In this document: piece after piece, positions 1 to 11,720 of the stretch | How the letters are laid out: each line of letters opens with the position of its first letter | How positions within the stretch are numbered: position 1 is the stretch's first letter | From: Plasmodium brasilianum | Lineage: Eukaryota; Apicomplexa; Aconoidasida; Haemosporida; Plasmodiidae | Assembly (NCBI RefSeq): GCF_023973825.1 | Contig: NC_090115.1 | Location: 310,001 to 374,000 of the forward strand | Direction: 5' to 3' | DNA length: 64,000 nt | Notes under the pieces: generated by a model | What the model was told of the DNA's origin: nothing | Databases searched by the model: none | Seen by the model: only the letters and a program-made list of their open reading frames with translations | Position numbers and translations under genes: made by a program

Positions 1-459
1 TCGTTCACTACACGGATATTTTCCTCAGTAATTTCATCGCCCATACGTACATAGATACATACGCATATTCGTACATAAGTATATATACGCATATTCGTAC
101 ATAAGTATATACACGCATATATATACGTACTTACACATATGTAGGAGGAAAGCGTAACACATTACTTCTCTGTTTTAAAAACATATAGTAAGATGTTATT
201 CCTGTATTTATATAACACCTTTACAGATAGAAACTTTTACGTATCAAGTGATGAAAAGAAAAAGTTACTATGGAATTCAAATGTGAACTTAGGAAGGATG
301 AAAGATAATTTTGATTTTGAAAATGATAGTGTAAAAAAAAAGGATGAAATTAAAAAAGAATTTAAATATTTAATACCAGGCGAGCGAGTGAAATTTTCCG
401 TCATTTACGATGAGAAAAACCATTCAAGTAAAGCAGTAAATGTTGAGTACCTCGAGTGA
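1..459 (+). CDS. Cold-shock-domain protein, 3' part (probable CoSP)
   Basis: This is the 3' end of a gene that starts outside the window. A first exon piece (bases 1-27) is followed by an intron from 28 (GTAATT) to 188 (TATAG), and the last exon runs from 189 to a TGA ending at 459. Read in phase 2 the join gives SLHGYFPHKMLF and then a domain ending YLIPGERVKFSVIYDE and KAVNVEYLE. This resembles the end of a cold-shock/OB-fold domain (L-x-G-x-x-V-x-F ... A-x-N-V). Cold-shock proteins bind single-stranded RNA and act in mRNA handling. In P. falciparum a cold-shock protein lies next to the NatB acetyltransferase gene, as here. The middle of the domain is divergent and the N-terminus is missing, so the name rests on the C-terminal motif plus neighbours. 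Confidence 0.6.
28..188 (+). repeat. Intron with short tandem repeat
   Basis: The intron of the cold-shock gene. Bases about 50-130 hold about three copies of a roughly 26-bp unit built from ATACGCATATTCGTACATAA. It has no coding content. Confidence 0.5.
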
Positions 460-462
460 GTA

Positions 463-1293
463 AACAAGTTTGTGCAGCAGCGGGGGACCCCATTAAGTGG
501 AAAGGGATTACTACATTATATTATATACATATGTAAATATACGCATACGTGAATGTGCATATGTAAATATGCTTATGCGTACGTTTATATTTAAATACAT
601 TTACTTGCTCATGTATATGTAAATACGTTCTTACGTGCATACACAAATGCAAATGTATAAAATGAATTGGCACCACTCACAAAAAAGTAAAAGGTGACAT
701 TTCGAAACATATACTGCAAATTATAATTAAATTTTTTTTTTTAAAACGTGGATATTCAAATTATTTGTTGAACTTGTTGAACTTGTTAAACTTGTTCAAT
801 TTGTTTTTTCTTTGTTTTTTTTTTCCTTGCCTTAAGAAAAAAAAAAAAAAAAACAGTACTGGTAATTGAAAAAAAAATTATATGAAGAGGCAAAAAAAGG
901 CTTCATTTGAAAGCGGGATAAAAATTAATTTTAAAAGAATTTAAATGAAAAGGAAAACATATATATGAGGTTAGAAGCACATATCATTTCTTCCAAACAC
1001 CCGGTAATACATATAGCTTCAGACCTATCGTTTCGTTTTATTTTGAAGAAAATAAACACTTTAAAACAATTTCATAAACGAAATGACAAAAAAAGTTATA
1101 TCGAAATAATTTGCTTAAAACGTAAAGTTTTTGTTAAAATATAATGTTAATGCAAATTACCTAACTTGTTCATTTTTTTTTTTTAAAAAAAAAACAAATC
1201 ACCTAACCTGTTCATTTTTTTTTTTTTTTTTTTTTAAATTTTAACGTAAAATATATTCAAATGGTTATATTTACACAAAATAAAAAGTAAAGA
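463..1293. other. Intergenic, no gene seen
   Basis: AT-rich spacer with ACGTA/CATATGTA-type simple sequence near 520-660, poly-A at 837-853 and poly-T runs at 1171-1184 and 1215-1235. It is presumably the 3' UTR of the cold-shock gene and the promoter/5' UTR of the acetyltransferase gene. No convincing exon was found. Confidence 0.6.
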
Positions 1294-2196
1294 ATGGCTA
1301 GCTATCAATATTTTAGTTACATTGATTTATACAAAATCAACAATGTAAATTTAGATCCCTTCACTGAAGTGTTTAATGATAAATTTTACTTGAGATACAT
1401 TTACAAATGGCCCCACATGAATATTGTCACGAAGGAGATGGATGATCACATAAGTGGGTATATTATAGGTATGCCCAAACGAATAAGTGTGCACATGTGG
1501 GAATATACGTGTTAGAATAAGAATATGATAACGCGATTGTGATAGTATGTACACGTAATAATATGTACATGTAATGTTAAGTGCACATAATGTTATGTAC
1601 ACGTAATAATATGCACATGTAATTATATGTACACGTAATGATATGTACATGTAATGTTATGTACATGTAATTATATGTACACGTAATGATATGTACATGT
1701 AATGATATGTACATGTAATGATATGAACACTTAATAATACGTACGTGTACGAACATGCCTATGTACGAATATGCATAGTGTGAACATGTGTATATGTAGG
1801 GACACATATAAGCATAACGCGAAAGAGGAAAACATCATTCTATGTAGAAAACGAAATTGCACATAGTTTTTTTTTTTTTTTTTCCTCTTTTTTAAAGGAA
1901 AGGAAGAAGGATTGGGGGAAGAGTATCATGGACATGTAACTGCATTATCCATTGAAGAGGACAGCAGAAGGTCAGGAAAAGGTATAGACTTAATGAACGA
2001 GTTTGAAAGAATATCAAAAGAAATTCATAAAGGAAATTTTGTTGATTTATTTGTTAGAATTACTAATGATCCAGCCATAAACATGTATAAAAAGTTAGGA
2101 TATGTAATTAACGAGGAAATTATTAATTATTATTGCGGTAATGAAAGTGCTCTAGATATGAGAAAGTATTTAAATAAAAATGGGGAGAATACGTAA
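1294..2196 (+). CDS. NAA20: NatB N-terminal acetyltransferase catalytic subunit (NAA20-like)
   Basis: Two exons, 1294-1468 and 1898-2196 (phase 1, codon GGA across the join), encode 157 residues, close to the usual NAA20 length. NatB acetylates the N-terminal Met of nascent proteins whose second residue is Asp, Glu, Asn or Gln, acting at the ribosome with an NAA25 partner. The N-terminus, with DLYKINNVNLDPFTEVF and FYLRYIYKWP, is typical of NAA20. The GNAT core follows: YHGHVTALSIEEDSRRSGKG contains the acetyl-CoA loop (RRSGKG, where canonical is R/Q-x-x-G-x-G/A), then FVDLFVRITNDPAINMYKKL. The start ATG is preceded by A-rich sequence, as usual in Plasmodium. Clear family assignment; partner choice is known from the family, not from this sequence. 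Confidence 0.93.
1540..1745 (+). repeat. Minisatellite in the NAA20 intron
   Basis: About a dozen imperfect copies of a unit of roughly 16 bp (TATGTACACGTAATAA / TATGTACATGTAATGA) inside the intron 1469-1897. The long open frames on the opposite strand here are by-products of the repeat. Confidence 0.8.
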
Positions 2197-3628
2197 AATG
2201 AAGTGTACCTTATGTGGACTTATTTGCATTCATTTATTTGTAGAAGTGTGTATACGCTCTTGCGTATGTATATGTATACATATATATTTACGCATGTATG
2301 CGTTCATAAATTTTTACGAAGCCGACGTTTACGTATTAGTACATATATCAAGTTTTTAAAAAAGTATTAATTTTTTCCCTTTATTCATAAGTGTAATATA
2401 TAATTATGTGTTTATATATATATATCTATATATACATATATATATATATGTATGTATACGTGTAACCTTTTTAATTGCTTTTTCATTTTTTTGGAAATTT
2501 TAAAAAATTATTTTTTTAAGTAACGCACATTGTGCTAATACGTGTACTGCACTAAGAATGGGGAAAGGCCATTAAATTTCTTCCCCTTTATATTTTTCAA
2601 TCCAAAAAAAGAGGAATATATAAAAAGGAAAATAAAAAGGAATATAAAAAGCATCGTTAAACGAATAATAAAAGTAAAATCGTACGTAGAGTATCATTTC
2701 GTCATGTTAAAATTTCAGAAAGGTTTAATTTTGAAATATGTTAAATAAGTTAAGTTGTACTGCAGTAATGCTCGTAAATAAAAATTAAGGAAAAAAAAAA
2801 AAAAATAAAATAAAGAATGAAAAAAATATTAAAATAAAGTATAAAAAAAATGATAAAATAAAGAATGAAAAATATGATAAAATAAAGAATGAAAAATATG
2901 ATAAAACAAAGAATGAAAAATATGATAAAATAAAGAATGAAAAATATGATAAAATAAAGAATGAAAAATATGATAAAATAAAGAATGAAAAATATGATAA
3001 AATAAAGAATGAAAAATAAAATTAAAATAAAGTCTAAAATGATAGGAAGTCGAAATGAAGCGAATGTATGTACTTAAGGCAAACAATTTGAGCATAATTT
3101 TTTTTATTTTAAATACGTACTCCTAATTATTTATTTATGCAAATTTTTGTGGAATGAGCATGAATGAATAATGGGCGTTAATGTACTTTAGATCACTCTA
3201 CTAGCTTACAAAGTTAAGAAAATATATATGTGCATGTGTGCATATGTACATGTACACATTTATGCATATATTATACGTACATTTACACATATTTCTATGC
3301 ATTTAGACATACATGCAAGCACATTATACGCACGCGTGTTCCCCAATAGTACTAGCCTTTGAAGCTTTTTTTCACCATTCCGCTTAAACAAAAGTAGTAA
3401 AATACTAAGTTTGCGTAATAAAAAAAAATAGTAGCATGCACACAAAAATTCATATTTTTATGAAATTCGCATGGATACAGTAAAAATTTATATTTGAGGA
3501 AAAGAATAAATACGAAATAGGTTCAGTTTACAAACAAAAGCTACCAAGCTGAAGTGTACCTAATATATAAACATACCCCACATTCGTATGCAAATACTTA
3601 TATACACTCATCTCAAACGCTAAGAAAT
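2197..3628. other. Intergenic with 24-bp minisatellite
   Basis: The spacer contains AT dinucleotide tracts (2400-2460), then about seven near-perfect copies of a 24-bp unit (GATAAAATAAAGAATGAAAA followed by ATAT) at about 2826-3020. The remainder is probably the 5' UTR of the next gene. A 68-codon open frame at 2542-2748 is Lys/Ile-rich and unsupported. Confidence 0.65.
2826..3020. repeat. 24-bp tandem repeat, about 7 copies
   Basis: Near-identical 24-bp units in intergenic DNA. Reading it on the minus strand gives a HSLFYHIF peptide repeat, which I treat as a by-product. Confidence 0.85.
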
Positions 3629-4597
3629 ATGGAAAACCTGCCCGCGCACTTTAGACTTTTAAAAATTAACCACGGAGCTGTAAGAAGATTGTTCAAAGAA
3701 CTGAACTACTACGAAAAGGAAGAAAGAGAGCTAAGAAGCAAAGTAGATAAGCTTAAGGTAGCTTTTTAATTAATTAGTACATCCATCTTATATTTATATA
3801 CACATTTATGTTATAGTTATATACATATTTATTTTATTTTTATGTACACATTTATTTTATATTTATGTACATATTTATTTTATATTTATATACACTTTTA
3901 TCTTATATTTATAAACACTTTTATCTTGTATTTATATACACTTTTATCATGTATTTATATACACTTTTATCTTGTATTTATATACACTTTTATCTTATAT
4001 TTATACACACTTTTATCTTATATTTATACACACTTTTATCTTATATTTATACACACTTTTATCTTATATTTATACACACTTTTATCTTATATTTATACAC
4101 ACTTTTATCCTATATTTATATACACTTTTATCCTATATTTATATACACACTTTTATCTTATATTTATATTAATGTTTTATATTTATTTTTTCTATTTTCT
4201 TATTTTTTGTTTCTGCCCCCTTCTGTAGAATGAGAACAGAAACGAATGTGAAATAATTAGGTCTGAAGAAATTTTGCAAGAAACTGTTCGAGTACTCCCG
4301 CATATCAGTAATTCTTTGCAGAAAAGTTTACAAAAATTATGTGAAATAATTTATGAACATTTTCTTAACATTTTAGAAATAAAGGACAACAAAATTGAAA
4401 TTTGTAAGGCATGTTCTGAGAACGAATTAAAAGAAATACTAATGACACAATATGATGACTTTTGCAAAGAAATAGAGGATATAAATCAAATATTAGAAAA
4501 AATATTCATTCACATTAAAGATGCCTCACTTCCTGTATGCCCATCCGTTGTTAAGAGCAACTTAGTCTTACCAAAGGAGGAATGTGTTGATATATAA
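3629..4597 (+). CDS. TBCA: Tubulin-specific chaperone A (TBCA)
   Basis: Two exons, 3629-3757 and 4229-4597 (phase 0), encode 165 residues. TBCA captures beta-tubulin released by the CCT chaperonin and hands it to the cofactor pathway that builds alpha/beta dimers in the cytosol. The family core is clear: LLKINHGAVRRLFKEL then YYEKEERELRSKVDKLK, and after the intron EIIRSEEILQETVRVLPHI followed by a helix SLQKSLQKLCEII. The protein is predicted to be three long helices. Animal and yeast TBCA are about 106-110 residues; this one carries about 50 extra C-terminal residues ending ECVDI. The ATG at 3629 opens MENLPAHFRLLKIN, in line with the short N-terminus of the family. Confidence 0.9.
3840..4165 (+). 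repeat. Minisatellite in the TBCA intron
   Basis: About 14 copies of a roughly 20-23-bp unit (TTTATACACACTTTTATCTT type) fill the intron 3758-4228. The three overlapping long plus-strand open frames here (LYTLLSYIY repeats) are by-products. Confidence 0.85.
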
Positions 4598-5198
4598 ACA
4601 TAAAGAAATAAAAAATTTAAATAAAAAACATACCTTTATAATTTATTTCCCTTATTTTGTGGATGTGTGTTCGGATTATTTTATGCCTTTTTTGTGATTT
4701 TTTAATGTTTTTCTTTTTTTTTTATATCCTTTTTTATAATCTCTTTTATGGATTTTTCCATATTCTCATTTATGATTTATTTTTATTTATTTATTTTATT
4801 TTATTTTGTGCAAGGAAAAATAGCTAGATTTCTGAACATGTGCATAATATATATTTTTTTTACGATGAACGAGTGCGCATATTCCTATTTTATAATTTTT
4901 TACGTTATTAATATGATTAATATGATGTTTATGTTTTTCATCTTTTTACGCCTACGAATTTTTTGTAGTCATAATAATTTCCTACTATAGGGGAACTTAT
5001 TAATTCTTATCTTTTTATTGTAACATTTACCCCACTCTTCCATCTTCCATATTGCCTACATTCGTCTTCCCACCTTTTTGCGCAAACATGTTTATGCTGT
5101 CCTTTTTCCTTTCCCATGGTGTCGACTTGATTTCGACTTGACTTGGACCTCGACGTCAACTTGGACTTGTTCTTTTCTTTTCTTTTCTTTTCTTTTCA

Positions 5199-5230
<32 letters not shown>

Positions 5231-5699
5231 ATAATCTTTTACCCGTTTTATTGTATACGTATAAAAATCTACTAACCATTGTGCATGATGGACTGCAATC
5301 CTTTTTTAAAGTGAGAAAAAAGAAAAAAAAAAAAAAAAAGACTGACTTTGTTTGCAAAAATAGAATTGAATAAATTAAGTCTCACATCAATTTACAGTCC
5401 GCATAAAAAGGTATTTGTCTTGTTGTAACAAGAAAAAGGAATAGAAATTCTCAATAGTCAGATCAGTATAATGCATGTATAGTAGTACATATCTTATGAA
5501 AATCAAAAATGTCCTAGGTGCTTCAAGAAGGAGAAACAAAGTAAGCATGGTGGATTCATTAAACACAGGAGGAAAATGAAGCGTTTCCAAATACACAAAT
5601 AGTTGAGCTTAAATGTTATGAAGAAAAAATATAAAGAGTAAAATACCGCTGCACATGTGTACAATAGGAGTATTACTGAGCGGAAGGGTACATTTGTGA

Positions 5700-5935
5700 G
5701 TGCGTACACATATACGTAAACTCATACGTACACTCATATGTACGCGCTTATGTGCACGCGTATGTACATGAGTACATATATTCATATGTACACGCATATG
5801 TACATGAATACATATATTCATATGTACACGCATATGTACGTGAATACGTACATTCATATGTACACGCATATGTACGTGAATACATACATTCATATGTACA
5901 CGCATATGTACATGAATACGTTTACGTACTTACAT
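5700..5935. repeat. Minisatellite, unit about 36 bp
   Basis: About six imperfect copies built from CATATGTACACGCATATGTA followed by CATGAATACATATATT. It is non-coding; peptide repeats appear on both strands because the unit length is divisible by three. Confidence 0.8.
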
Positions 5936-6417
5936 ATATGTACATATGTGTGCACTTGTGCCCCCATTATGATATGTAATAGTAGGTCTTTCCTAGCAAA
6001 CAGCTCTAACAATGTAATATGTGTCCTAGGACGTACTTTCGAAAATTTACATATTCGGTGCATATGCACATTTCCCACTATTTCTGCAAATAACAATTAC
6101 ATTTGGCCAGCTCAAAAAAAATCGAAAAAAAAAATAAAAAGGAAAAAAAATAAAAAAATACATATATATGAATATACACGCACACATGTTACCATACGTA
6201 CCTCCAATGACTGCATATTTCGTAGGACAAGGAAATTTGCGTACACTTTTATAAAATATTTTATTTTTTTTATGCATACAATGTGGAAACGCAACAATTC
6301 ATTTTGAACACTCATAACATACTTCAGAGCTTAATTAACTAAATGGGTATCTACTGAATTATGCGCCGTTTAATGTACCTTTTCTCTGCTTTTACTGTGC
6401 CTTATCTGTACTTTTCC

Positions 6418-6529
6418 TTTACATTTACCTTTACCTATACCTTTACCTATACCTTTACCTATACCTTTACCTATACCTTTACCTATACCTTTACCTATAC
6501 CTTTACTTATACCTTTACCTATACCTTTT

Positions 6530-6530
<1 letters not shown>
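6418..6530. repeat. 12-bp tandem repeat (CCTTTACCTATA)
   Basis: About nine copies of CCTTTACCTATA followed by a poly-T run of about 30. It lies about 420 bp upstream of the elongase start codon. Confidence 0.85.
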
Positions 6531-6566
<36 letters not shown>

Positions 6567-6953
6567 CTCATTTCATTCATTTTTTTAGCTGCGGGATTAG
6601 TGTCCCAACAAACATAACATTTCCAAAAAAAAAAAAAAATAAATTACGAAATTGACATAAGAAAATATAAAATACAAAAAAAATAAAATAAAGAAAACCA
6701 ATTAGCATATCGAAAAAGAAAAAATATAATAAGCCCGGAAAAGCATAATTCGTACAAAAAAGGAACGGGACGAAAAAAAAAAAAAAAAAAAAAGGAACGA
6801 AATTCATAGCGCGATAAAGAGATAAGGTAAAAATACAGCAAAGTAGAGCAAACTGAACAAGGTTAACAAATTGAACTAGTTGAACGAATCGGATCAGTCG
6901 AACACGTCGTACGAGTCAAACCGGGTGAATGAGCTGGACAGGAGAAACGAACT

Positions 6954-8210
6954 ATGATAACGAATATTGTAACTAAAACCAATGATGCAGGGTACTTCAG
7001 AATTTTGGGAAATGTCCGAAATTATCCAAAAAGACCTATATTCATAATAGAAGAAGTTTTTCCCTTCCTAGATTACTTCACATTCGAATGGTTAGTCCAT
7101 AATTTTATTTATTTTTTTTTTTTATGCTATGAGTTCAGTTATTCCTTCTGGTACATTCGTGTGCGCGCGAACTTCTACTTATGCTTCTACTTACGCTTCT
7201 ACTTATGCTTCTACTTATGCTTCTACTTACGCTTCTACTTACGCTTCTACTTATGCTTCTACTCATGTGTATATGCACTTTTGCATGCACATTTTGCATA
7301 GGCCTCATTTTATTCCACGTTTTCTCCTACACACTGCTGCTAATTTTTCGGCGAACTTCTCTCCTTTTTTTTACCTTTTTTCAGGGAGAGGGCGTTTACA
7401 CCATTCAGTTTCATAGAATTTGTGCATAACCAGTATATGACATGCCCTATAGTAGTGATGATATACATTTTATTTTGCAAGTATGGATGCGCGTTTATGA
7501 AAAAGAGAAATGCATTTAACTTAAAATGGGGTGTAGCAATATGGAATATATTCTTATCTGTTTTTAATATAATAGTATTAATAAAATTATTACCAGTTTT
7601 GTTGTATATACTTTATAATTATTCTTTCAATGGATTATTAACGATACCACCAATATATACATGTGCATTTGGACCAGTCGGAGCATGGACAATGTTGTTT
7701 ATAATATCTAAATATACAGAATTATTTGATACTGTGTTTTTAATATTACGAAAAAAGAATATAACTCTATTACATTGGTTTCATCATGCTACTGTCTTGC
7801 TATATACATGGGACACATACTTTGTAGAACAACCCACTGGATTTCTTTTCATTTTTATTAATGCACTTGTACATTTTATTATGTACTTTTATTATTTCTT
7901 AGCTACTATTTATAATAAAGCATTAAAATGGAATATATTCGTAACATGTATACAGATTTGTCAGATGCTCATAGGCATCTTATTAACTATTTATTGCTTG
8001 TATATAACTTTTGTTTATAAATATAATACTAATTGGAATGTAGAACATGTTAAAACCATGAAGCATAATTTCTCTTTTGATAATGGTCATTATATATCAA
8101 GAAAGAACGTCATATTTGCCTCCCTTATGTACCTGTCATACTTGTACTTGTTTGCAAAGTACTTCTTTGATAGGTACCTCCAACGGGATACACGCTCAAA
8201 GAGTGCATGA
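6954..8210 (+). CDS. ELO-family long-chain fatty-acid elongase
   Basis: Two exons, 6954-7090 and 7385-8210 (phase 2, codon TGG across the join), encode 320 residues. ELO enzymes are the ER-membrane 3-ketoacyl-CoA synthases that carry out the condensing step of fatty-acid elongation with malonyl-CoA. The hallmarks are present in order: KYTELFDTVFLILRKK, the histidine box HWFHH (H-x-x-H-H) at about residue 166, MYFYYF, and a CIQICQM stretch in place of the Q-x-x-Q motif. Several hydrophobic helices surround them, for example MTCPIVVMIYILF and FNIIVLIKLLPVLLYIL. The C-terminus is short and basic (RDTRSKSA), without a KKxx signal. In P. falciparum one of the ELO genes sits between TBCA and CFIm25, as here. 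Acyl-chain preference cannot be told from sequence. Confidence 0.93.
7178..7264 (+). repeat. 12-bp repeat in the elongase intron
   Basis: Seven copies of CTTCTACTTATG/CTTCTACTTACG inside intron 7091-7384, which has donor GTTAGT and acceptor TTTTTTCAG. Confidence 0.85.
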
Positions 8211-10380
8211 GTTCCAATCTGATCTCTAATATGTGTAGAAGCGGGGAAGCAGCTAGCAGTTGTTAGAAGTTGTTAGACAATATATCTTTCTATAACATTT
8301 TTTTTTTTCATACCTTACCTAACTGCAGGCAATCTCAGTCAACAGGTAGTTTATCCCCCACATAACAAACACAAATTATCCTTCTGAAGATTAACATATG
8401 TGTGCGTACGTGTGCACATACATACATAAGTGCATATGTGCATCCCATTTTTCCCATATTTTTGAAGTGCTTCCCTTTATGATTTCGTTGAGTCCAGCGC
8501 GTTGTATTTGTCCCCTACTTCATTGAAGTTCGTTAATTATTACCACCACGTGTTGATGCTTTGTTATTATTGCTACATGCTAATACTACTTTATTTTTTT
8601 TTTTTTTTTTTTTTTATATTTACCAAGAATACTTGAGTAAATTCATATGAGTTCTCTTTTGTACTGTTCCCTCTCCTCTTCACTCGATTTGATAAGCTCC
8701 TTTTTTCCATACCTTATGAGAAATATTAATTTAATGCATAAAACAGCTTGACTTCGACTGCTTCAGCTCGCGTTAAAGGAGCAATTTACCAGTTTGCAGT
8801 TTTGCCCTTTTCCTGCACATGTTCATATCGTTCAAACATGTGTGATATGCAGGACGTATTCATAGAAGGCACTATAAAAAAAACTCAAAATGTGAAACAA
8901 TGGTTTTTGTAAAATACAATCAGAAACACGTTCATTGTCACCTTGTATATATAAAGGTACATAAGTATATACAGAAGCATACATATGTTTATATACATAT
9001 ATATATATATATACATATATATATACATATATATATATATACATATGTAACATGTATATATATATATATATATATACTTACATTTAACGGGTGAAAAAAA
9101 AAAAAAAAAAGCTCCTTATTTTGTTGAGGGAAATCTTCAAAAAATGGCACCTGCAATTATAAATAACCACATGGAAAAAAAAAAAAAAAAGATAAAAATT
9201 TATAATTAAAAATTATAGATATAATATGATGAGACTACTAAAAAACAAACAAACAAACAAACAAACAAACAAAGGAATAGCTAGTTCATTTTATTAATTG
9301 CTTATAGCAATGATATTTTCTTTTTATTAATGCACAAAACAAATTTACAAAAATATATACGCGCACAAAATAAATATATATATGTGGAAAGAAACACATT
9401 GATCTATCTTTAACAATATGTTTATTTGAGGTAATAGTGACAAGCAAGTAAAAACTAAGTTTATTACCTTCCCTCGATGAGTCATATTCAACTACATTTT
9501 TGATTGCAATGTAAAATAAAAAAATATATTCTCATCTTAAAATTTTTTCTCCTTTTTGCAGCCAAGAGTAGCGTTCGCAGTGGTGTGAAATCCCCTAGAT
9601 GCATTTACGAATATGCGGGTACATGTACTCATATACATGTACATGTATAGTTATACATCTATACTTATATATATATATATATATATCATTCTTCAAATTA
9701 CCCATTGTGTGATAAAGCCGCCCTCCTAACGACAAAAAAGAACCGCATTGCCCTTACAGTTATTATGACCTAGTGTTAACGCACGAACGTGCAAATCTTA
9801 AGCTGTAATAGTACATAACCGTTTATAGGTACATATCTGTATGTACATGCTTACGTTTGTACGTTTGTACGTTTGTACGTAGCACATTACCTGGGCCTTA
9901 TTAAGAGAAAAGCGAGAAGTCGAAGAGGCAAAAGCAGTACGCTTGTGGAAGTCATTGAGCGCATTTAGGGAGCTCCAGAAATTGGCTTCTCTGGCCTGCC
10001 CCTAAGCCTGCAGAAAAATAAACAAACAAATAGATAAAAGAACAAATGAACGAACAAATGAACGAACAAATGAACGAACAAATGAACGAACAGATAAACG
10101 AACAGATAAACGAACAGATAAACGAACAGATAAACGAACAGATAAACGAACAGATAAACGAACAGATAAACGAACAGATAAACGAACAGATAAACGAACA
10201 AATAGAAGATCAAATAGATGGACAGATAGAAGAACAAATAAATTGATAAACGTACAAGCAGTACTTCATACCGCGCTCAAGGGGGAAAAAGAGTGTATGA
10301 GGTGCGATCACCTAACAAGGAAAACTCTTTTTTCTTTTTTTTTTTTTTTCTTCTGATAGTCGTTATGTTTTTCTCCATGT

Positions 10381-10417
<37 letters not shown>

Positions 10418-10648
10418 TGCAAAAATAAAGGTAGACATATGCACATCATTACAAAATTATCGCACTGCTGTTAGAGTAGAAGACAGATATACTCAAATAT
10501 ATACACCATACCATCTCATTTAACCTCTTGCTCGCCAGTTACAGTACATAGGGATATCAACCGTGCGGTGCAGTCCTATAACCACAGTCCATCCAAAACT
10601 GATAAACGTAACACTGCTAATCTCAGCAGCGGCTTCCTCCAAAAGGAT
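8211..10648. other. Intergenic with simple repeats
   Basis: Holds poly-T (8590-8615), a long AT/CATA tract (8980-9075), an AAAC tetranucleotide array (about 9240-9273), AT tracts at 9668-9686 and 10387-10413, a GTACGTTT repeat (9850-9880) and the 12-bp array at 10025-10235. No gene is supported. The reading frame of the next gene stays open for a short way upstream of its ATG, so its 5' end could be longer. Confidence 0.55.
10025..10235. repeat. 12-bp tandem repeat (AACGAACAGATA)
   Basis: About 15 copies of AACGAACAGATA with AACGAACAAATG variants at the left end. The MNEQMNEQ and LFVYLFVY open frames on the two strands are by-products. Confidence 0.88.
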
Positions 10649-11386
10649 ATGATAATAGGAGATGCGAGTGGGCCCATGGCAAGTGGGGCGGGTACAAATG
10701 TAAGCAACAGAGAGAGCAAGTCGGAGTGGCTTCTGTACCCACAGTCGAATTATGAATTCAATATTGATGAAAAGCTAAAGAACAAATTTATTATTGATAT
10801 AGAAAAATGTAAAAAGCGTATAAATTCATACAATAAAAATGGAATAAGAAATTCTGTACTGGCAATAATTTTATGTCATCGATATGAATATCCCCATGTT
10901 TTACTATTACAACATGTACAAAGTCAGAAATATTATTTATTAAGTGGAAAATTTAAATCATGGGAAAAACCAAAGGAGGTATTAAAAGAAAAACTACAAA
11001 AGTATATTAACAAAATTAAAGATATTAATTTTTCAACAACTCAATTCAATTCACATATACAACAACAACAACAAGAAGATATAGTTGACATAGGTGAATT
11101 CTTAGGAGAGTGGTGGAGGACTCAGTATAATTCAGTTTATTTGCCATACTTACCTGCACATATAACAAGACCAAAGGAATATGTTCGTTTATATCAAGTT
11201 TCTATATCGTCCAAATGTATTTTTCATTTACCGCCAGGATTTACTTTAAAAGCTTTACCATTGTTTGACCTTACAAGTTGTGGGGTTGCTATCAGTGGAC
11301 TCTCTAGTATACTGTCAAGGTTCAAGTTGCACTGCATGGTGCAGGATGAAGATGAGGGGGAGGAGCTGCTGGCACCAGATAAATAG
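10649..11386 (+). CDS. Cleavage factor Im 25 kDa subunit (CPSF5/NUDT21-like)
   Basis: From ATG 10649 the frame encodes 245 residues. CFIm25 binds UGUA elements in pre-mRNA and helps select poly(A) sites as a nuclear dimer. Recognisable blocks are LYPQSNYEF near the start, a Nudix-like core with HVLLLQHVQSQKYYLLSGKF, then GEWWRTQYNSVYLPYLPAHI followed by TRPKEYVRLYQV, and near the C-terminus LPLFDL and SSILSRFKLH. As in other CFIm25 proteins, the Nudix box lacks its catalytic glutamates (KSWEKPKEVLKEKLQKYI), so it is an RNA-binding, non-hydrolytic Nudix fold. A poly-Gln insertion (HIQQQQQED) lies between the core and GEWWR. The region upstream is open without an ATG; a short 5' exon cannot be excluded. 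Confidence 0.9.
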   Translation: MIIGDASGPMASGAGTNVSNRESKSEWLLYPQSNYEFNIDEKLKNKFIIDIEKCKKRINSYNKNGIRNSVLAIILCHRYEYPHVLLLQHVQSQKYYLLSGKFKSWEKPKEVLKEKLQKYINKIKDINFSTTQFNSHIQQQQQEDIVDIGEFLGEWWRTQYNSVYLPYLPAHITRPKEYVRLYQVSISSKCIFHLPPGFTLKALPLFDLTSCGVAISGLSSILSRFKLHCMVQDEDEGEELLAPDK

Positions 11387-11720
11387 TGTTTGTATTGATT
11401 GTATTGATTGTATTGATTGTATTGATTGTATTGATTGTATTGATTGTATTGTTTGTATTGTTTGTATTGTTTGTATTGTTTGTATTGATTGTATTGTTTG
11501 TATTGATTGTATTGTTTGTATTGATTGTATTGTTTGTATTGATTGTATTGATTGTATTGATTGTATTGTTTGTATTGTTTGTATTGTTTGTATTGTTTGT
11601 ATTGATTGTATTGTTTGTATTGATTGTATTGTTTGTATTGTTTGTATTGTTTGTATTGTTTGTATTGTTTGTATTGTTTGTATTGTTTGTATTGTTTGTA
11701 TTGATTGTATTGATTGTAGC
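11387..11720. repeat. 10-bp tandem repeat directly after a stop codon
   Basis: About 33 copies of TTGTATTGAT/TTGTATTGTT begin within a base or two of the CFIm25 stop codon, so they lie in its 3' UTR. Because the unit is 10 bp, all frames read as repeats (VLIVLIVLF, QYKQYKQ, SIQTIQ); none is a gene. The unit is T/G-rich and contains TGTA, the core of the CFIm25 binding element on the RNA strand. Confidence 0.88.

Larger units (their letters stand above)
4598..6953. other. Intergenic, repeats and one candidate minus-strand open frame
   Basis: Contents in order: T-rich DNA (4680-5330); a locally GC-richer stretch at 5387-5608, open on the minus strand (reported as a finding); a minisatellite at about 5700-5935; mixed sequence; a 12-bp repeat at 6418-6530; long poly-T and poly-A runs (6534-6564, 6775-6793). 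The last 70 bases before 6954 are unusually GC-rich and form the 5' leader of the elongase gene. Confidence 0.55.
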
